64,000 nucleotides of DNA, taken from positions 55,087-119,086 of the forward strand of contig JAFAFU010000033.1 of NCBI GenBank assembly GCA_023423335.1, in the 5' to 3' direction. Made by a program: the position numbers and the translations under genes. Shown piece by piece: positions 8,384 through 15,703 of this stretch (position 1 is its first letter; every line of letters begins with the position of its first letter). Source of the DNA: Bacillota bacterium. Lineage in GTDB: Bacteria; Bacillota; Clostridia; Lachnospirales; Lachnospiraceae. Under the pieces are notes generated by a model that saw only the letters and a program-made list of their open reading frames with translations, was not told the DNA's origin and did not search any database.

Positions 8384-9436
8384 ATGAGAAAACATAAGAA
8401 GTTAATGATACTTATTGTTCTTGTTGCTATAACAGCGGTAATGTCAGCTTTTAGCATGCATCCATTTGAATCTATGAAAAATGATTATTCAGGTAAAAGT
8501 GAGGCCGAAATATCAAAAGCACTGGCTAAAAAGTCGATTTCTGATATCGTCCAGGAAATCAATACCATAAGTTCGTACAATACCGATTTATCTAACCTGA
8601 TTTTACATGCTTCTGCTTTAGCAGAACGTGTGGATGAAATTTCAGAAGAGGCACTACTATCCTTTATTGGCGATGATACGAACAGCGTAAACCTGCGGAT
8701 TATCATGATTCAACTTATCAAATATAAAAATTCTGATGTTGATAAAACTCTTCTCAAAAAGTTGTTGGTAAGCAACGATACTGATTCTACGATTAAGCAG
8801 AATATTGTATTGGCCTTATCAGAAAATGATCCTGAAACCATTGAGCTGCTAAAGCAAGTATCTGAGCAAGAGGACGAGTTACTAGCTTTTCAAGCCATTA
8901 AACAGTTAAATCGAATAGAACCTGGCATTGCTTCTGACATAGCAGATGAACTTCTAAAAAACTATACGAAAGAGCAGCCAGAAAAGGTTCGTGCAGCAAT
9001 TAAAGTAAAAGCTGAACAATTACGTAAGGACGCTTCTAAAGACAATGAAAAAAGCAAATTCATTCAAATCTTGATTGACCTCTTTAATGGAAGTAACGAT
9101 GAGTTAATGAAAGATACGGTGGTATTTGCACTTTCTGACCTTAGAGATGAAACTGCAATATCTATTATTGTTGCCAATAAAGATATTGATAGATCAATCA
9201 AAATGTATTGCATTGACCAGAATTATTCAACCTTATTAAAGATGGTTGAAAGCAATCCTACAGATACAAATATTGAAACTGTTATACAAGCTATGAATAT
9301 TTATCCTATAACTGATTTGATTTCACCTTTAAAAGCGGTTGCAGATAAAGCAGCTCCTTCTGGGAAGGCTTCTTTTAGTAAACTAATTGAGCAAGAAGGA
9401 AATCCGGTAAATAAAAAATGGCTTGATCAAAAATAA
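8384..9436 (+). CDS. secreted HEAT-like helical repeat protein
   Basis: A 350-residue protein. ATG 8384 is chosen because AAGGAG lies eight bases upstream and it starts directly at a signal-like segment MRKHKKLMILIVLVAITAVM. The mature part is almost wholly helical and made of short paired-helix units (for example LLKKLLVSNDTDSTIKQNIV, then PETIELLKQVSEQED and DELLAFQAIKQLN), as in HEAT/Armadillo repeats. No enzyme motif is visible. It is co-directional with the secreted candidate hydrolase at 9453 (16-base gap), so they probably form an operon. Role unknown; an adaptor, inhibitor or chaperone for its neighbour is possible. The AT-rich composition contrasts with the genes outside the island. 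Confidence 0.6.
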   Translation: MRKHKKLMILIVLVAITAVMSAFSMHPFESMKNDYSGKSEAEISKALAKKSISDIVQEINTISSYNTDLSNLILHASALAERVDEISEEALLSFIGDDTNSVNLRIIMIQLIKYKNSDVDKTLLKKLLVSNDTDSTIKQNIVLALSENDPETIELLKQVSEQEDELLAFQAIKQLNRIEPGIASDIADELLKNYTKEQPEKVRAAIKVKAEQLRKDASKDNEKSKFIQILIDLFNGSNDELMKDTVVFALSDLRDETAISIIVANKDIDRSIKMYCIDQNYSTLLKMVESNPTDTNIETVIQAMNIYPITDLISPLKAVADKAAPSGKASFSKLIEQEGNPVNKKWLDQK

Positions 9437-9452
9437 CAAAGGAGGGATAATT

Positions 9453-10070
9453 ATGTTTAAAAAGATTACGTTTTCTATTCTTTTGATAGCTGTTTTATTA
9501 TCATCATCCGTAAGTTCTGCACTGGCCGCGAATGGCTACGAAGGATATGCTATTCATAGAGATGGTGCATTTCTGGGAACTACTTGGCATGCGGGCTTAA
9601 TGGATGAAGCATATAGTACATATTACTTGCCTGTATTGCATATTGCTGGTTTAAGCGGCGGTGTAAAATGGGATTCTTGGGATAACTTTATTAATGGAAA
9701 CACTTTTAAAGGTGTATATAGACCCCAAGGCGGAATATCATCTACCGGTAGAGATTTAGTAAAAGCAACAGGCAGGGCGTTACGGACAGAAAATATAGGA
9801 TATACTCCATTAAGCCAAATTGATTATGGGGCTTACGTATTAAGCCAAACATGGGTTTATCCCGGAGATATCGGACTAATACGTTGTGATGGTGTTGTTG
9901 AATATAGCTTTGAGTGGAATGGCTATCGTATTTTTGGTAGTGATAGTCTTTGGGATATATCAAGAGCAGGATTGGGATATTTGGCCCAACATTCCCTGGC
10001 TATCGTAACACCTAAAAGTCAAGCACAGGATTATATGACCTTGGTTACTAGCAGTGTTCCCACACCCTAA
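9453..10070 (+). CDS. secreted candidate NlpC/P60-type (papain-like) hydrolase
   Basis: A 205-residue protein. The ATG at 9453 has AAAGGAGGG upstream. Residues 1-25 are a clear signal peptide ending in SSALA. The mature part has C145 in GDIGLIRCDGVVEYSFEW, which resembles the Cys box of NlpC/P60 and permuted papain-like amidases, and histidines H46 (WHAGL) and H180 (AQHSLAIV) as possible partners. H46 before C145 would fit a circularly permuted fold; C145 to H180 is short for the standard order. If an enzyme, it would act outside the cell on peptidoglycan, lipids or peptides. The family call is by motif only. Confidence 0.5.
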   Translation: MFKKITFSILLIAVLLSSSVSSALAANGYEGYAIHRDGAFLGTTWHAGLMDEAYSTYYLPVLHIAGLSGGVKWDSWDNFINGNTFKGVYRPQGGISSTGRDLVKATGRALRTENIGYTPLSQIDYGAYVLSQTWVYPGDIGLIRCDGVVEYSFEWNGYRIFGSDSLWDISRAGLGYLAQHSLAIVTPKSQAQDYMTLVTSSVPTP

Positions 10071-10164
10071 TGTCTTATGAACAAACACGTTGCATAGCAT
10101 AAATAAAAAGAAATACATTTTTGATATTAAATGTTAATGGATTTAATACGTGACAACTTGTAAA

Positions 10165-10237
10165 AGAACCATAGCGGAAACCTTTTAATGGGGAATGATA
10201 GACACCAGAGTTATAATTGGTCTCTTGCTATGGTTCT
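10165..10237. other. long-range hairpin after the secreted hydrolase gene
   Basis: AGAACCATAGC (10165-10175) is perfectly complementary to GCTATGGTTCT (10227-10237), with a 51-base loop holding a smaller ACCA/TGGT pairing. The 3' side is T-rich but lacks a clean T run. It could terminate the operon or be a transposon relic. Confidence 0.4.
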
Positions 10238-10352
10238 CTTCTTGTGTTATTAAAAAAGTGTTGACAGACTAGCAAAACATATGCTTCTGTGTTATAAAAA
10301 ATGTATGGTCAATAGATGTTTATTGTATAAAATATGAATTTATATTAGGTAA

Positions 10353-10748
10353 TTGCGAAATGTCCGTTAGAAAAAATGTGGAAAACATTTTGTAAAACGC
10401 TTTGGTAATCAACAGATTTTTGAGTATAAATTTGATTTTTGGCTAACTTTAATAAGTCAAAGCGGTTCTTTGAAATTTTAATAGCTTTTATGCAATATGG
10501 GGTTTAAGGCTTCTAAGTGTACTGTGGGCAATTTAACCGGGATGCTAATATCACAGTGAGTTGAAATGAAATCATTCAAATTAATATGTTTTTTTAGAAG
10601 TTCAAAGAAAGTGGGAGTATCCGATTCAGAGAGATTTCTGTAATCTTTAAAGTGCTCAGCTAAACAAATCTGAGAAAAGTATTTAGTAGCCATAAATCAA
10701 CGAATGGAGCCCATTAAATTAAAATCAATAGGTTTGGGCATTTCGCAA
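10353..10748. mobile_element. remnant of an insertion sequence with 13-bp inverted ends
   Basis: TTGCGAAATGTCC (10353-10365) and GGGCATTTCGCAA (10736-10748) are inverted repeats with one mismatch. Between them is a broken minus-strand transposase fragment. The remnant of about 400 bp sits in the gap between the secreted hydrolase and the membrane protein gene. Confidence 0.5.
10478..10693 (-). pseudogene. transposase N-terminal fragment
   Basis: A 71-codon frame whose product (LAEHFKDYRNLSES, then FFELLKKHINLNDFI) resembles the extreme N-terminus of clostridial transposases of roughly 450 residues. Only this end remains, and the last 20 residues look rearranged. It has no convincing Shine-Dalgarno. 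It lies wholly inside the inverted repeats at 10353 and 10748. Confidence 0.45.
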
Positions 10749-10782
10749 ATGTATATGAACTTATATCAATAGGAGGGTAAAA

Positions 10783-11232
10783 ATGAAAAGATACAAAAAT
10801 ATTTTAGCAATATTATTAATTTTCGGTGTAACTTTTATAGGTGTAGTAGCTAATGGTAGCAAAAGTTTTTCAGGATATGGTGAATCCTCATTAATAAGTC
10901 TTCTAGTATCAATTTTATTTGTATTGGTCTGGAGTGTATGTTCTTTTTATTATGGTATTTATAACAATAGAACATATTTAGTTTTTATGACCATATACTT
11001 CTTTTTAATGGTAATAATTGCAGGCATATCATTTTTGTTCTCTAACTCAAATGATACGCTGATAATTTTCTTGATACCTGCTTTTACAGTTGTTATTCCT
11101 TTATATGGCTTTGTAGAAATACTACCCTTATCAGAACAAATTGCTGCCATTCTTTGCATATTTTCAGTGATAGTTATTAATTATTTGGCTTTTTTTATAG
11201 GAGATCATCGAATAAACAACACAAAACATTAA
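10783..11232 (+). CDS. four-helix membrane protein of unknown function
   Basis: A 149-residue protein preceded by AGGAGGG. Hydrophobic segments at about 6-26, 40-62, 67-90 and 95-115, with a fifth near 122-142, give four or five membrane helices and few charged residues. No domain is recognised. It lies between the secreted pair and the regulator/kinase genes and is co-directional with them. Immunity or export roles are possible in such quorum-sensing clusters, but nothing in the sequence proves either. Confidence 0.6.
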   Translation: MKRYKNILAILLIFGVTFIGVVANGSKSFSGYGESSLISLLVSILFVLVWSVCSFYYGIYNNRTYLVFMTIYFFLMVIIAGISFLFSNSNDTLIIFLIPAFTVVIPLYGFVEILPLSEQIAAILCIFSVIVINYLAFFIGDHRINNTKH

Positions 11233-11293
11233 ATTAACTTATGTAATTACTTCATTATTACAATACAAATTTTAACAATGATTGACCTGCTTG

Positions 11294-11302
11294 TGATATA
11301 AT
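11294..11302 (+). promoter_or_regulatory. extended -10 promoter of the agrA-agrC genes
   Basis: TGATATAAT at 11294-11302 is an extended -10 box about 35 bases before the ATG at 11337. No good -35 is needed with such a box. It does not carry the 40-bp element, so this operon may be constitutive. Confidence 0.45.
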
Positions 11303-11336
11303 TAGTGTTATATCTCAAGTAAGGTAGGTGAAAAAT

Positions 11337-12059
11337 ATGTTACGAATTGCCATATGCGATGATGATAACTATATATGCTCGGAACTGGAAAGTATATTAA
11401 TAGAATTAAGTAAGATTCTTCCGAAGAAGATTGAGGTTGAGGTATTCTATTCTGGGGAATCCTTAATTCAGTATCTTTCTGAAGGAGTTTTCTTTGATGT
11501 GATTTTTTTGGATATAGAATTTCAAATACTGAATGGCGTGGAAGTGGGTAGAAAAATCAGAGATGAATTAAACAATGAAATTACTCAAATTGTTTACATT
11601 TCAGGGAAAAACAGCTATGCAATGGAACTTTTCGATATACGACCGTTAAATTTTTTAATAAAGCCGCTACAAAAAGAAAAAATAGAAACCGTTGTAAGAA
11701 AAGCCATTGATCTAGTAGATAAAAGTAATCATTTTTTTGAATACAAAACAGGACGTAAAAAAAATAAAATTCCTATAAAAGATATTTTATATTTTGAAAG
11801 TGATGGTAAAAAGATAAAAATGATATTGCAGAGTGAGATGTATGAGTTTTATGGTAAACTTTTTGGGGTTAAACAGCAATTAGGTGAGCAAGACTTTATT
11901 CCTATTCATAAATCATATTTGGTAAATTACTATCATGTAATTGAATATCAATATGACTGTGTGAAAATGTCTAATAAAACTATGTTGCCCATAAGCCAAC
12001 AACATAGAAAGTTCGTCCGTGATAGGCTTTTACAGCGAATGCGGAAAGGTGTGTACTAA
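11337..12059 (+). CDS. AgrA/VirR-like response regulator with LytTR DNA-binding domain
   Basis: A 240-residue regulator. Receiver domain residues 1-125: acidic pocket CDDDN, phospho-acceptor D59 in VIFLDIEFQILNG, and the conserved lysine in FLIKPL. LytTR domain about 140-238, with ILYFESDGKKIKMIL and FIPIHKSYLVNYYHV matching that fold. ATG 11337 is preferred over an in-frame GTG at 11328 because AAGGTAGGTG provides the ribosome site. It is followed two bases later by the kinase gene. LytTR regulators of this type normally bind paired direct repeats upstream of agr-controlled promoters; the shared 40-bp element here is the obvious candidate target. Confidence 0.9.
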   Translation: MLRIAICDDDNYICSELESILIELSKILPKKIEVEVFYSGESLIQYLSEGVFFDVIFLDIEFQILNGVEVGRKIRDELNNEITQIVYISGKNSYAMELFDIRPLNFLIKPLQKEKIETVVRKAIDLVDKSNHFFEYKTGRKKNKIPIKDILYFESDGKKIKMILQSEMYEFYGKLFGVKQQLGEQDFIPIHKSYLVNYYHVIEYQYDCVKMSNKTMLPISQQHRKFVRDRLLQRMRKGVY

Positions 12060-12061
12060 GA

Positions 12062-13372
12062 ATGGATGCCTATGATATTTTTTACTTATTGACTAATATT
12101 TTTGGAACTTATACGATTTTTAAGTTTATGAGTGTTTTTTTTGAACGTAGTGAGATTAATAAAAAACTTGAATTGATGGCATATATATCGTATTTTTTGC
12201 TAATCGGATTAATTCATATATTATTTGCCCTTCCAATACTTAATGTGTTATCGAACTTAATATTATTTTTTTTAATAACAGTTCTGTATTCTTCTTCGCT
12301 CAAATTACGAATTACTGCTGTTATTTACATTTATGCTATCTTAATATCAGTAGAAACTATTACAATAATAATGTTTTCCTTGTTAAATTTAAACAAGCAT
12401 ATCTATTTTATAGATATTGAATTAATTTTATCTTTAATTGTGAGTAAAATCCTATCCTATATAGTGATTTTGATAATCTCTAATTTAAAAATGTTAAAAA
12501 CCGGAATTGAAATCACTCCGTTACAGTGGCTTGCTGTAGTTGGTATTCCTTCTGGAACACTATTTTCTACTTTTATACTAATGGCAGAGAGTAACGCTTA
12601 TAATTACATACTAATATTTGTAAGTATTGCAATTCTATTTTTAATCAACTTTTTTGTATTTTATTTATATGACATTTTGATCCAATCTTATCAAGAAAAA
12701 ATGGAAGGATATTTATTGAAACAACAAAACAGCGCATATATTAAGCAGCTCAAAATGATAACTCAATCACAAGAAAATCTAAAAATAATTCGGCATGATA
12801 TAAAATTGCATATTTCAACGCTTCAGGGGTTAATTGAAAAAGGTAACAATGATTTAGCACTGGCTTATATACAGAATGCATATGAGCTTGCAAATTTCAC
12901 TAATGAATATGCCATGACCGATAATGCCGAGATAGATAGTATATTAAATTATAAAATATATGAGGCCCAAAAATTGGGAATAGAAACAGTTTTCAATTTA
13001 AATATTCCAGAAAAACTCAATTTTACGCCTATTGATATTGTTATTATCATAGGAAATTTACTTGATAATGCCATTGAAGCAACCTATAAAATGAAAGAAA
13101 ATAGAAAAATAGAAATATCCATTGAGTTCAGTAGAAATATTCTATATATCAGTATAATCAATTCATTTGATGGAACTCTTTTTTACAAAGATAAAAAATT
13201 AAAAACCACCCATGTTGATAAGGACAACCATGGATTAGGTTTACAAAGTGTACAAAAATCCATAGAGAAATATTCTGGCTCAATGAGTTTAAATCATACA
13301 GATAAACATTTTTGTGTAGATGTTCTAATCTATAATCCTAGTAGTAGCCCTATTATAGATGATAAACTTTAA
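12062..13372 (+). CDS. AgrC-like peptide-sensing histidine kinase
   Basis: A 436-residue kinase. Residues 1-205 contain six or seven membrane helices, the usual peptide-sensing part of the AgrC class. The kinase core has H245 in IRHDIKLH (the RHDxKxH box), an N-box near 331-340 (GNLLDNAIEA) and a G-box at 390-394 (HGLGL), typical of GHKL-type kinases without a canonical HisKA helix. It is translated just after the LytTR regulator. The stop codon overlaps the start of the 40-bp promoter element of the agrD operon. Confidence 0.9.
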   Translation: MDAYDIFYLLTNIFGTYTIFKFMSVFFERSEINKKLELMAYISYFLLIGLIHILFALPILNVLSNLILFFLITVLYSSSLKLRITAVIYIYAILISVETITIIMFSLLNLNKHIYFIDIELILSLIVSKILSYIVILIISNLKMLKTGIEITPLQWLAVVGIPSGTLFSTFILMAESNAYNYILIFVSIAILFLINFFVFYLYDILIQSYQEKMEGYLLKQQNSAYIKQLKMITQSQENLKIIRHDIKLHISTLQGLIEKGNNDLALAYIQNAYELANFTNEYAMTDNAEIDSILNYKIYEAQKLGIETVFNLNIPEKLNFTPIDIVIIIGNLLDNAIEATYKMKENRKIEISIEFSRNILYISIINSFDGTLFYKDKKLKTTHVDKDNHGLGLQSVQKSIEKYSGSMSLNHTDKHFCVDVLIYNPSSSPIIDDKL

Positions 13373-13437
13373 GTTTTACCCAAAAAATACATCAGTTTTG
13401 GCATTTTCCTGTACACTGAATGTTTTTATGTTAGTAT
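13372..13437 (+). promoter_or_regulatory. candidate LytTR-regulated promoter of agrD-agrB
   Basis: 13372-13411 matches 8201-8240 at 33 of 40 positions; TAGTAT at 13432-13437 occupies the same place as TATTAT in the other copy. The transcript would have a leader of about 250 bases before the agrD start at 13697. The leader itself holds no supported gene. Confidence 0.55.
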
Positions 13438-13696
13438 GTGGATTATAAAACAATTTATAATCACATAGAAGGGTAGCTTTTCTTAATCTCATTTATTATT
13501 TATGCAAATATATAATTGGGGTTGGTTTAATGGTATAACTATCTTTACCAAAGGGCATTTACACCAATGTATAGCAACAAAAGGCAAAGTATGAATCTAA
13601 AAGCAATTTAAATGAAGAAGGATTTTTTAAAGTTATTAATCTTATCATCTTTCTTCAGAAGATGTACTATAACGATTTAATAAGGAGGAAATTGAA

Positions 13697-13840
13697 ATGA
13701 AAAAACTTTCTATTAAACTTGGTGGGATGATTGCAAGCTTAGCGATTTTGATAACTGTACTAAATGTTAATACAAACTGTATTGCTTTTATTCACCAGCC
13801 GAAGATGCCAAAAAGCGCAAAAAGGCTTCGGAAATTCTAA
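13697..13840 (+). CDS. AgrD-like cyclic lactone autoinducer precursor
   Basis: A 47-residue precursor, too short for most gene finders, preceded by AAGGAGG (13682-13688). Layout matches the cyclic lactone autoinducer family: an amphipathic N-terminal leader (MKKLSIKLGGMIASLAILIT), a central cysteine at residue 28 in NTNCIAFI, and the C-terminal recognition tail HQPKMPKSAKRLRKF. In this family AgrB cuts before the HQPK-type tail and closes a thiolactone between the cysteine and the new C-terminus. That predicts a five-membered ring C-I-A-F-I with an N-terminal tail of unknown length. The stop overlaps the agrB start by one base (TAATG). Confidence 0.88.
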   Translation: MKKLSIKLGGMIASLAILITVLNVNTNCIAFIHQPKMPKSAKRLRKF

Positions 13841-14415
13841 TGATTAATTATATATCGGACAAAGTTGTAGCCAAACTCATTCAATTTGGCAGTATACGAG
13901 AAGATGAAAAAGAACTCTATGCTTACGGTTTACAGCAAGGTTCTTTTATCATTCTAAATGTATTAACAACCTTACTTATTGGCTTAATGACTGGAATGTT
14001 CTGGCATAGTATTTTATTCATGGCTATGTATCTTCCATTACGTTCATTTGCTGGAGGATATCACGCTAGAACTCAGGTGCGATGCTATTTGTATTCCATC
14101 ATATTAATAATCGCTGTACTATCGACCATAAGATTTATTCCTTGGACAAATTTCATTTGTTTAGGAACAGCATTGCTTGCAGGGTTAATAATTTTTATTC
14201 TTAGTCCTGTGGAAGATATTAACAAGCCTCTAGATCAAATGGAAATCGTAGTATATAAAAAGAGTACGAGAACTATTCTTGTGTTAGAATTACTCCTGGT
14301 TTTATTATTGTTGGCATTGAAACTAAATGAACCTCTTTCATGTATAGCGGTTTCTCTTTTGGCTCTAAGTGTTATGCTAGTGCTGGGAAAATTAAAGATA
14401 AGAATAAGTGATTGA
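13840..14415 (+). CDS. AgrB-like peptide-processing membrane protease
   Basis: A 191-residue membrane protein with about six helices. The catalytic pair is H75 and C82 in GGYHARTQVRCYL, matching the His/Cys pair of AgrB. It should cut the AgrD-like precursor at its C-terminal side and form the thiolactone. The start ATG at 13840 overlaps the last base of the agrD stop, so the two are translationally coupled. Gene order agrD then agrB, with the regulator and kinase upstream, is the reverse of the staphylococcal BDCA order. Confidence 0.93.
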   Translation: MINYISDKVVAKLIQFGSIREDEKELYAYGLQQGSFIILNVLTTLLIGLMTGMFWHSILFMAMYLPLRSFAGGYHARTQVRCYLYSIILIIAVLSTIRFIPWTNFICLGTALLAGLIIFILSPVEDINKPLDQMEIVVYKKSTRTILVLELLLVLLLLALKLNEPLSCIAVSLLALSVMLVLGKLKIRISD

Positions 14416-14613
14416 TACAAATATAGCGGTTTTAAATGTTCGTATATTTACATGTTTTTTGACTTGTGTTCACCCATATCTAAATCTGTAGGAAAGAAAC
14501 GGACTGATAAAAAACTAATAATGTTATAGGCAAACCAATCTAAGGTTAAGACAAAATCCGTAGGCTTAAAGCACTTCAAAAATTGTTTATATCCTGGTTG
14601 TTGGAAGTCATGT

Positions 14614-14646
14614 AAAAGCCTACCCTTTTAGCGAGGGTAGGCTTTT
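14614..14646 (+). terminator. terminator of the agrD-agrB operon
   Basis: AAAAGCCTACCC (14614-14625) pairs with GGGTAGGCTTTT (14635-14646), a 12-bp perfect stem with nine bases of loop. The remaining 14416-14709 holds no gene that I can support. Confidence 0.7.
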
Positions 14647-14709
14647 AGCATGTAATTGTCAATTCGAGTATTAAAGAAGATAAAGCAAGTCCTGATAACG
14701 TATAATTAA

Positions 14710-15471
14710 TTTCGCAAATTCAATTTCATAAAAATGGACATGTTCCATAGCCGTTTGGTAAAATAAAGTTACCACACAAAATCTCGCCAAGGAGGCTATG
14801 AAACATGTCCAAGCTATCTAAAGATAGCATTAACATTATACAATTAAACGAATAAATAATCAAAACCGAATTAAAGGATTTAGTACGTTCCAGTGTTGAG
14901 GAAACCCTCAATGCTCTGCTCGACAAGGAAGCTGATGAGCTCGTCAATGCCGAGAAATATGAGCGTTCCGGAGAACGTCAGGGTTACCGATCCGGTCATT
15001 ATCAGAGAAATCTTGTTACTACTTCAGGCTAAAATGCTGAAGGCAATTCATGCTCAGGAAAGCAAGGAGGCCGCTCGTGAAAAGACAAAACAGGTAGCTG
15101 AAGAATTGCGTGCCATGAAGCTTAAGGAAGCTGCAAAAAAGCTTGAGGATGGTATTGAAGAAACCTTGGCATACATGAACTTCCCCTATGAACACTGGAA
15201 CCGGATACGTACAAACAATACCATCGAACGTTTGAATCGGGAAATAAAGCGACGTACAAAAGTAGTCGGTACATTTCCTGACGGCCAGTCAGCCCTTATG
15301 CTGGTATGTGCTAGACTTCGTCATGTAGCTGGAACCCAGTGGGGTGCAAAATTATATATGAACATGAAACATCTTGACCAGATGGGAACTGCTGATGAAG
15401 CAGCTTACATAGCCGGTTAACTACCGGTATCAAACGGCTATTTGAATTTGCGAAAAATCCTTGACAGTACC
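14710..15471 (+). mobile_element. internally deleted IS256-family element
   Basis: TTTCGCAAATTCAA (14710-14723) and TTGAATTTGCGAAA (15442-15455) are inverted terminal motifs. Between them lie the two ends of an IS256-type transposase. The right end (ATCCTTGACAGTAC at 15458-15471) abuts the first base of the right 232-bp repeat. The left end lacks the equivalent outer bases, so it seems eroded. The element cannot transpose by itself. Confidence 0.75.
14805..15420 (+). pseudogene. IS256-family transposase, nonsense mutation and internal deletion
   Basis: The N-terminal piece starts at ATG 14805 (GGAGG at 14791-14795), meets an in-frame TAA after QLNE, then reads LKDLVRSSVEETLNALLDKE to SGHYQRNLVTTSG. 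At about 15030 it jumps directly to the C-terminal third in another frame (KMLKAIHAQESKEAA, TNNTIERLNREIKRRTKVVG, DGQSALMLVCARLRHVAGTQ). About 200 residues with the first catalytic aspartates are missing. The C-terminal part is close to complete IS256 relatives, so decay appears fairly recent. Confidence 0.85.
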
Positions 15472-15703
15472 TATTCCATGACGCTTACAGGTTAAGTTCT
15501 TTTTAACACTCTGACACCATAATTTACAATATTAATTAAACGAAAATGCTCCCGAATAATTTTCTGATCGGCAGCACTTTTCCTATAATCGGTAGCTCCA
15601 TCCGGACGGCAGGTGGATTATTGCGGATGACCTTGTACTATAAACTGATATTTTATATTCGCAAAAGATATCTCATCTCCTGCTTTTATCTCCCTTTGCT
15701 GGT
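15472..15703. repeat. right copy of 232-bp direct repeat
   Basis: Same orientation as 7891-8122, offset of exactly 7581 bases throughout. This copy is the native 3' end of the FHA gene (15618-15703) with the downstream terminator (15472-15617). Confidence 0.95.
15541..15575 (-). terminator. terminator of the Tad operon
   Basis: On the minus strand GCTGCCGA pairs with TCGGGAGC (one mismatch inside) and is followed by ATTTTCGTTT. The left repeat contains the same hairpin upstream of glpK. Confidence 0.55.

Noticed and set aside
13612..13680. 22-codon ORF upstream of agrD
   Set aside because: No Shine-Dalgarno before its ATG; the next SD belongs to agrD. Might be a leader but not supported.
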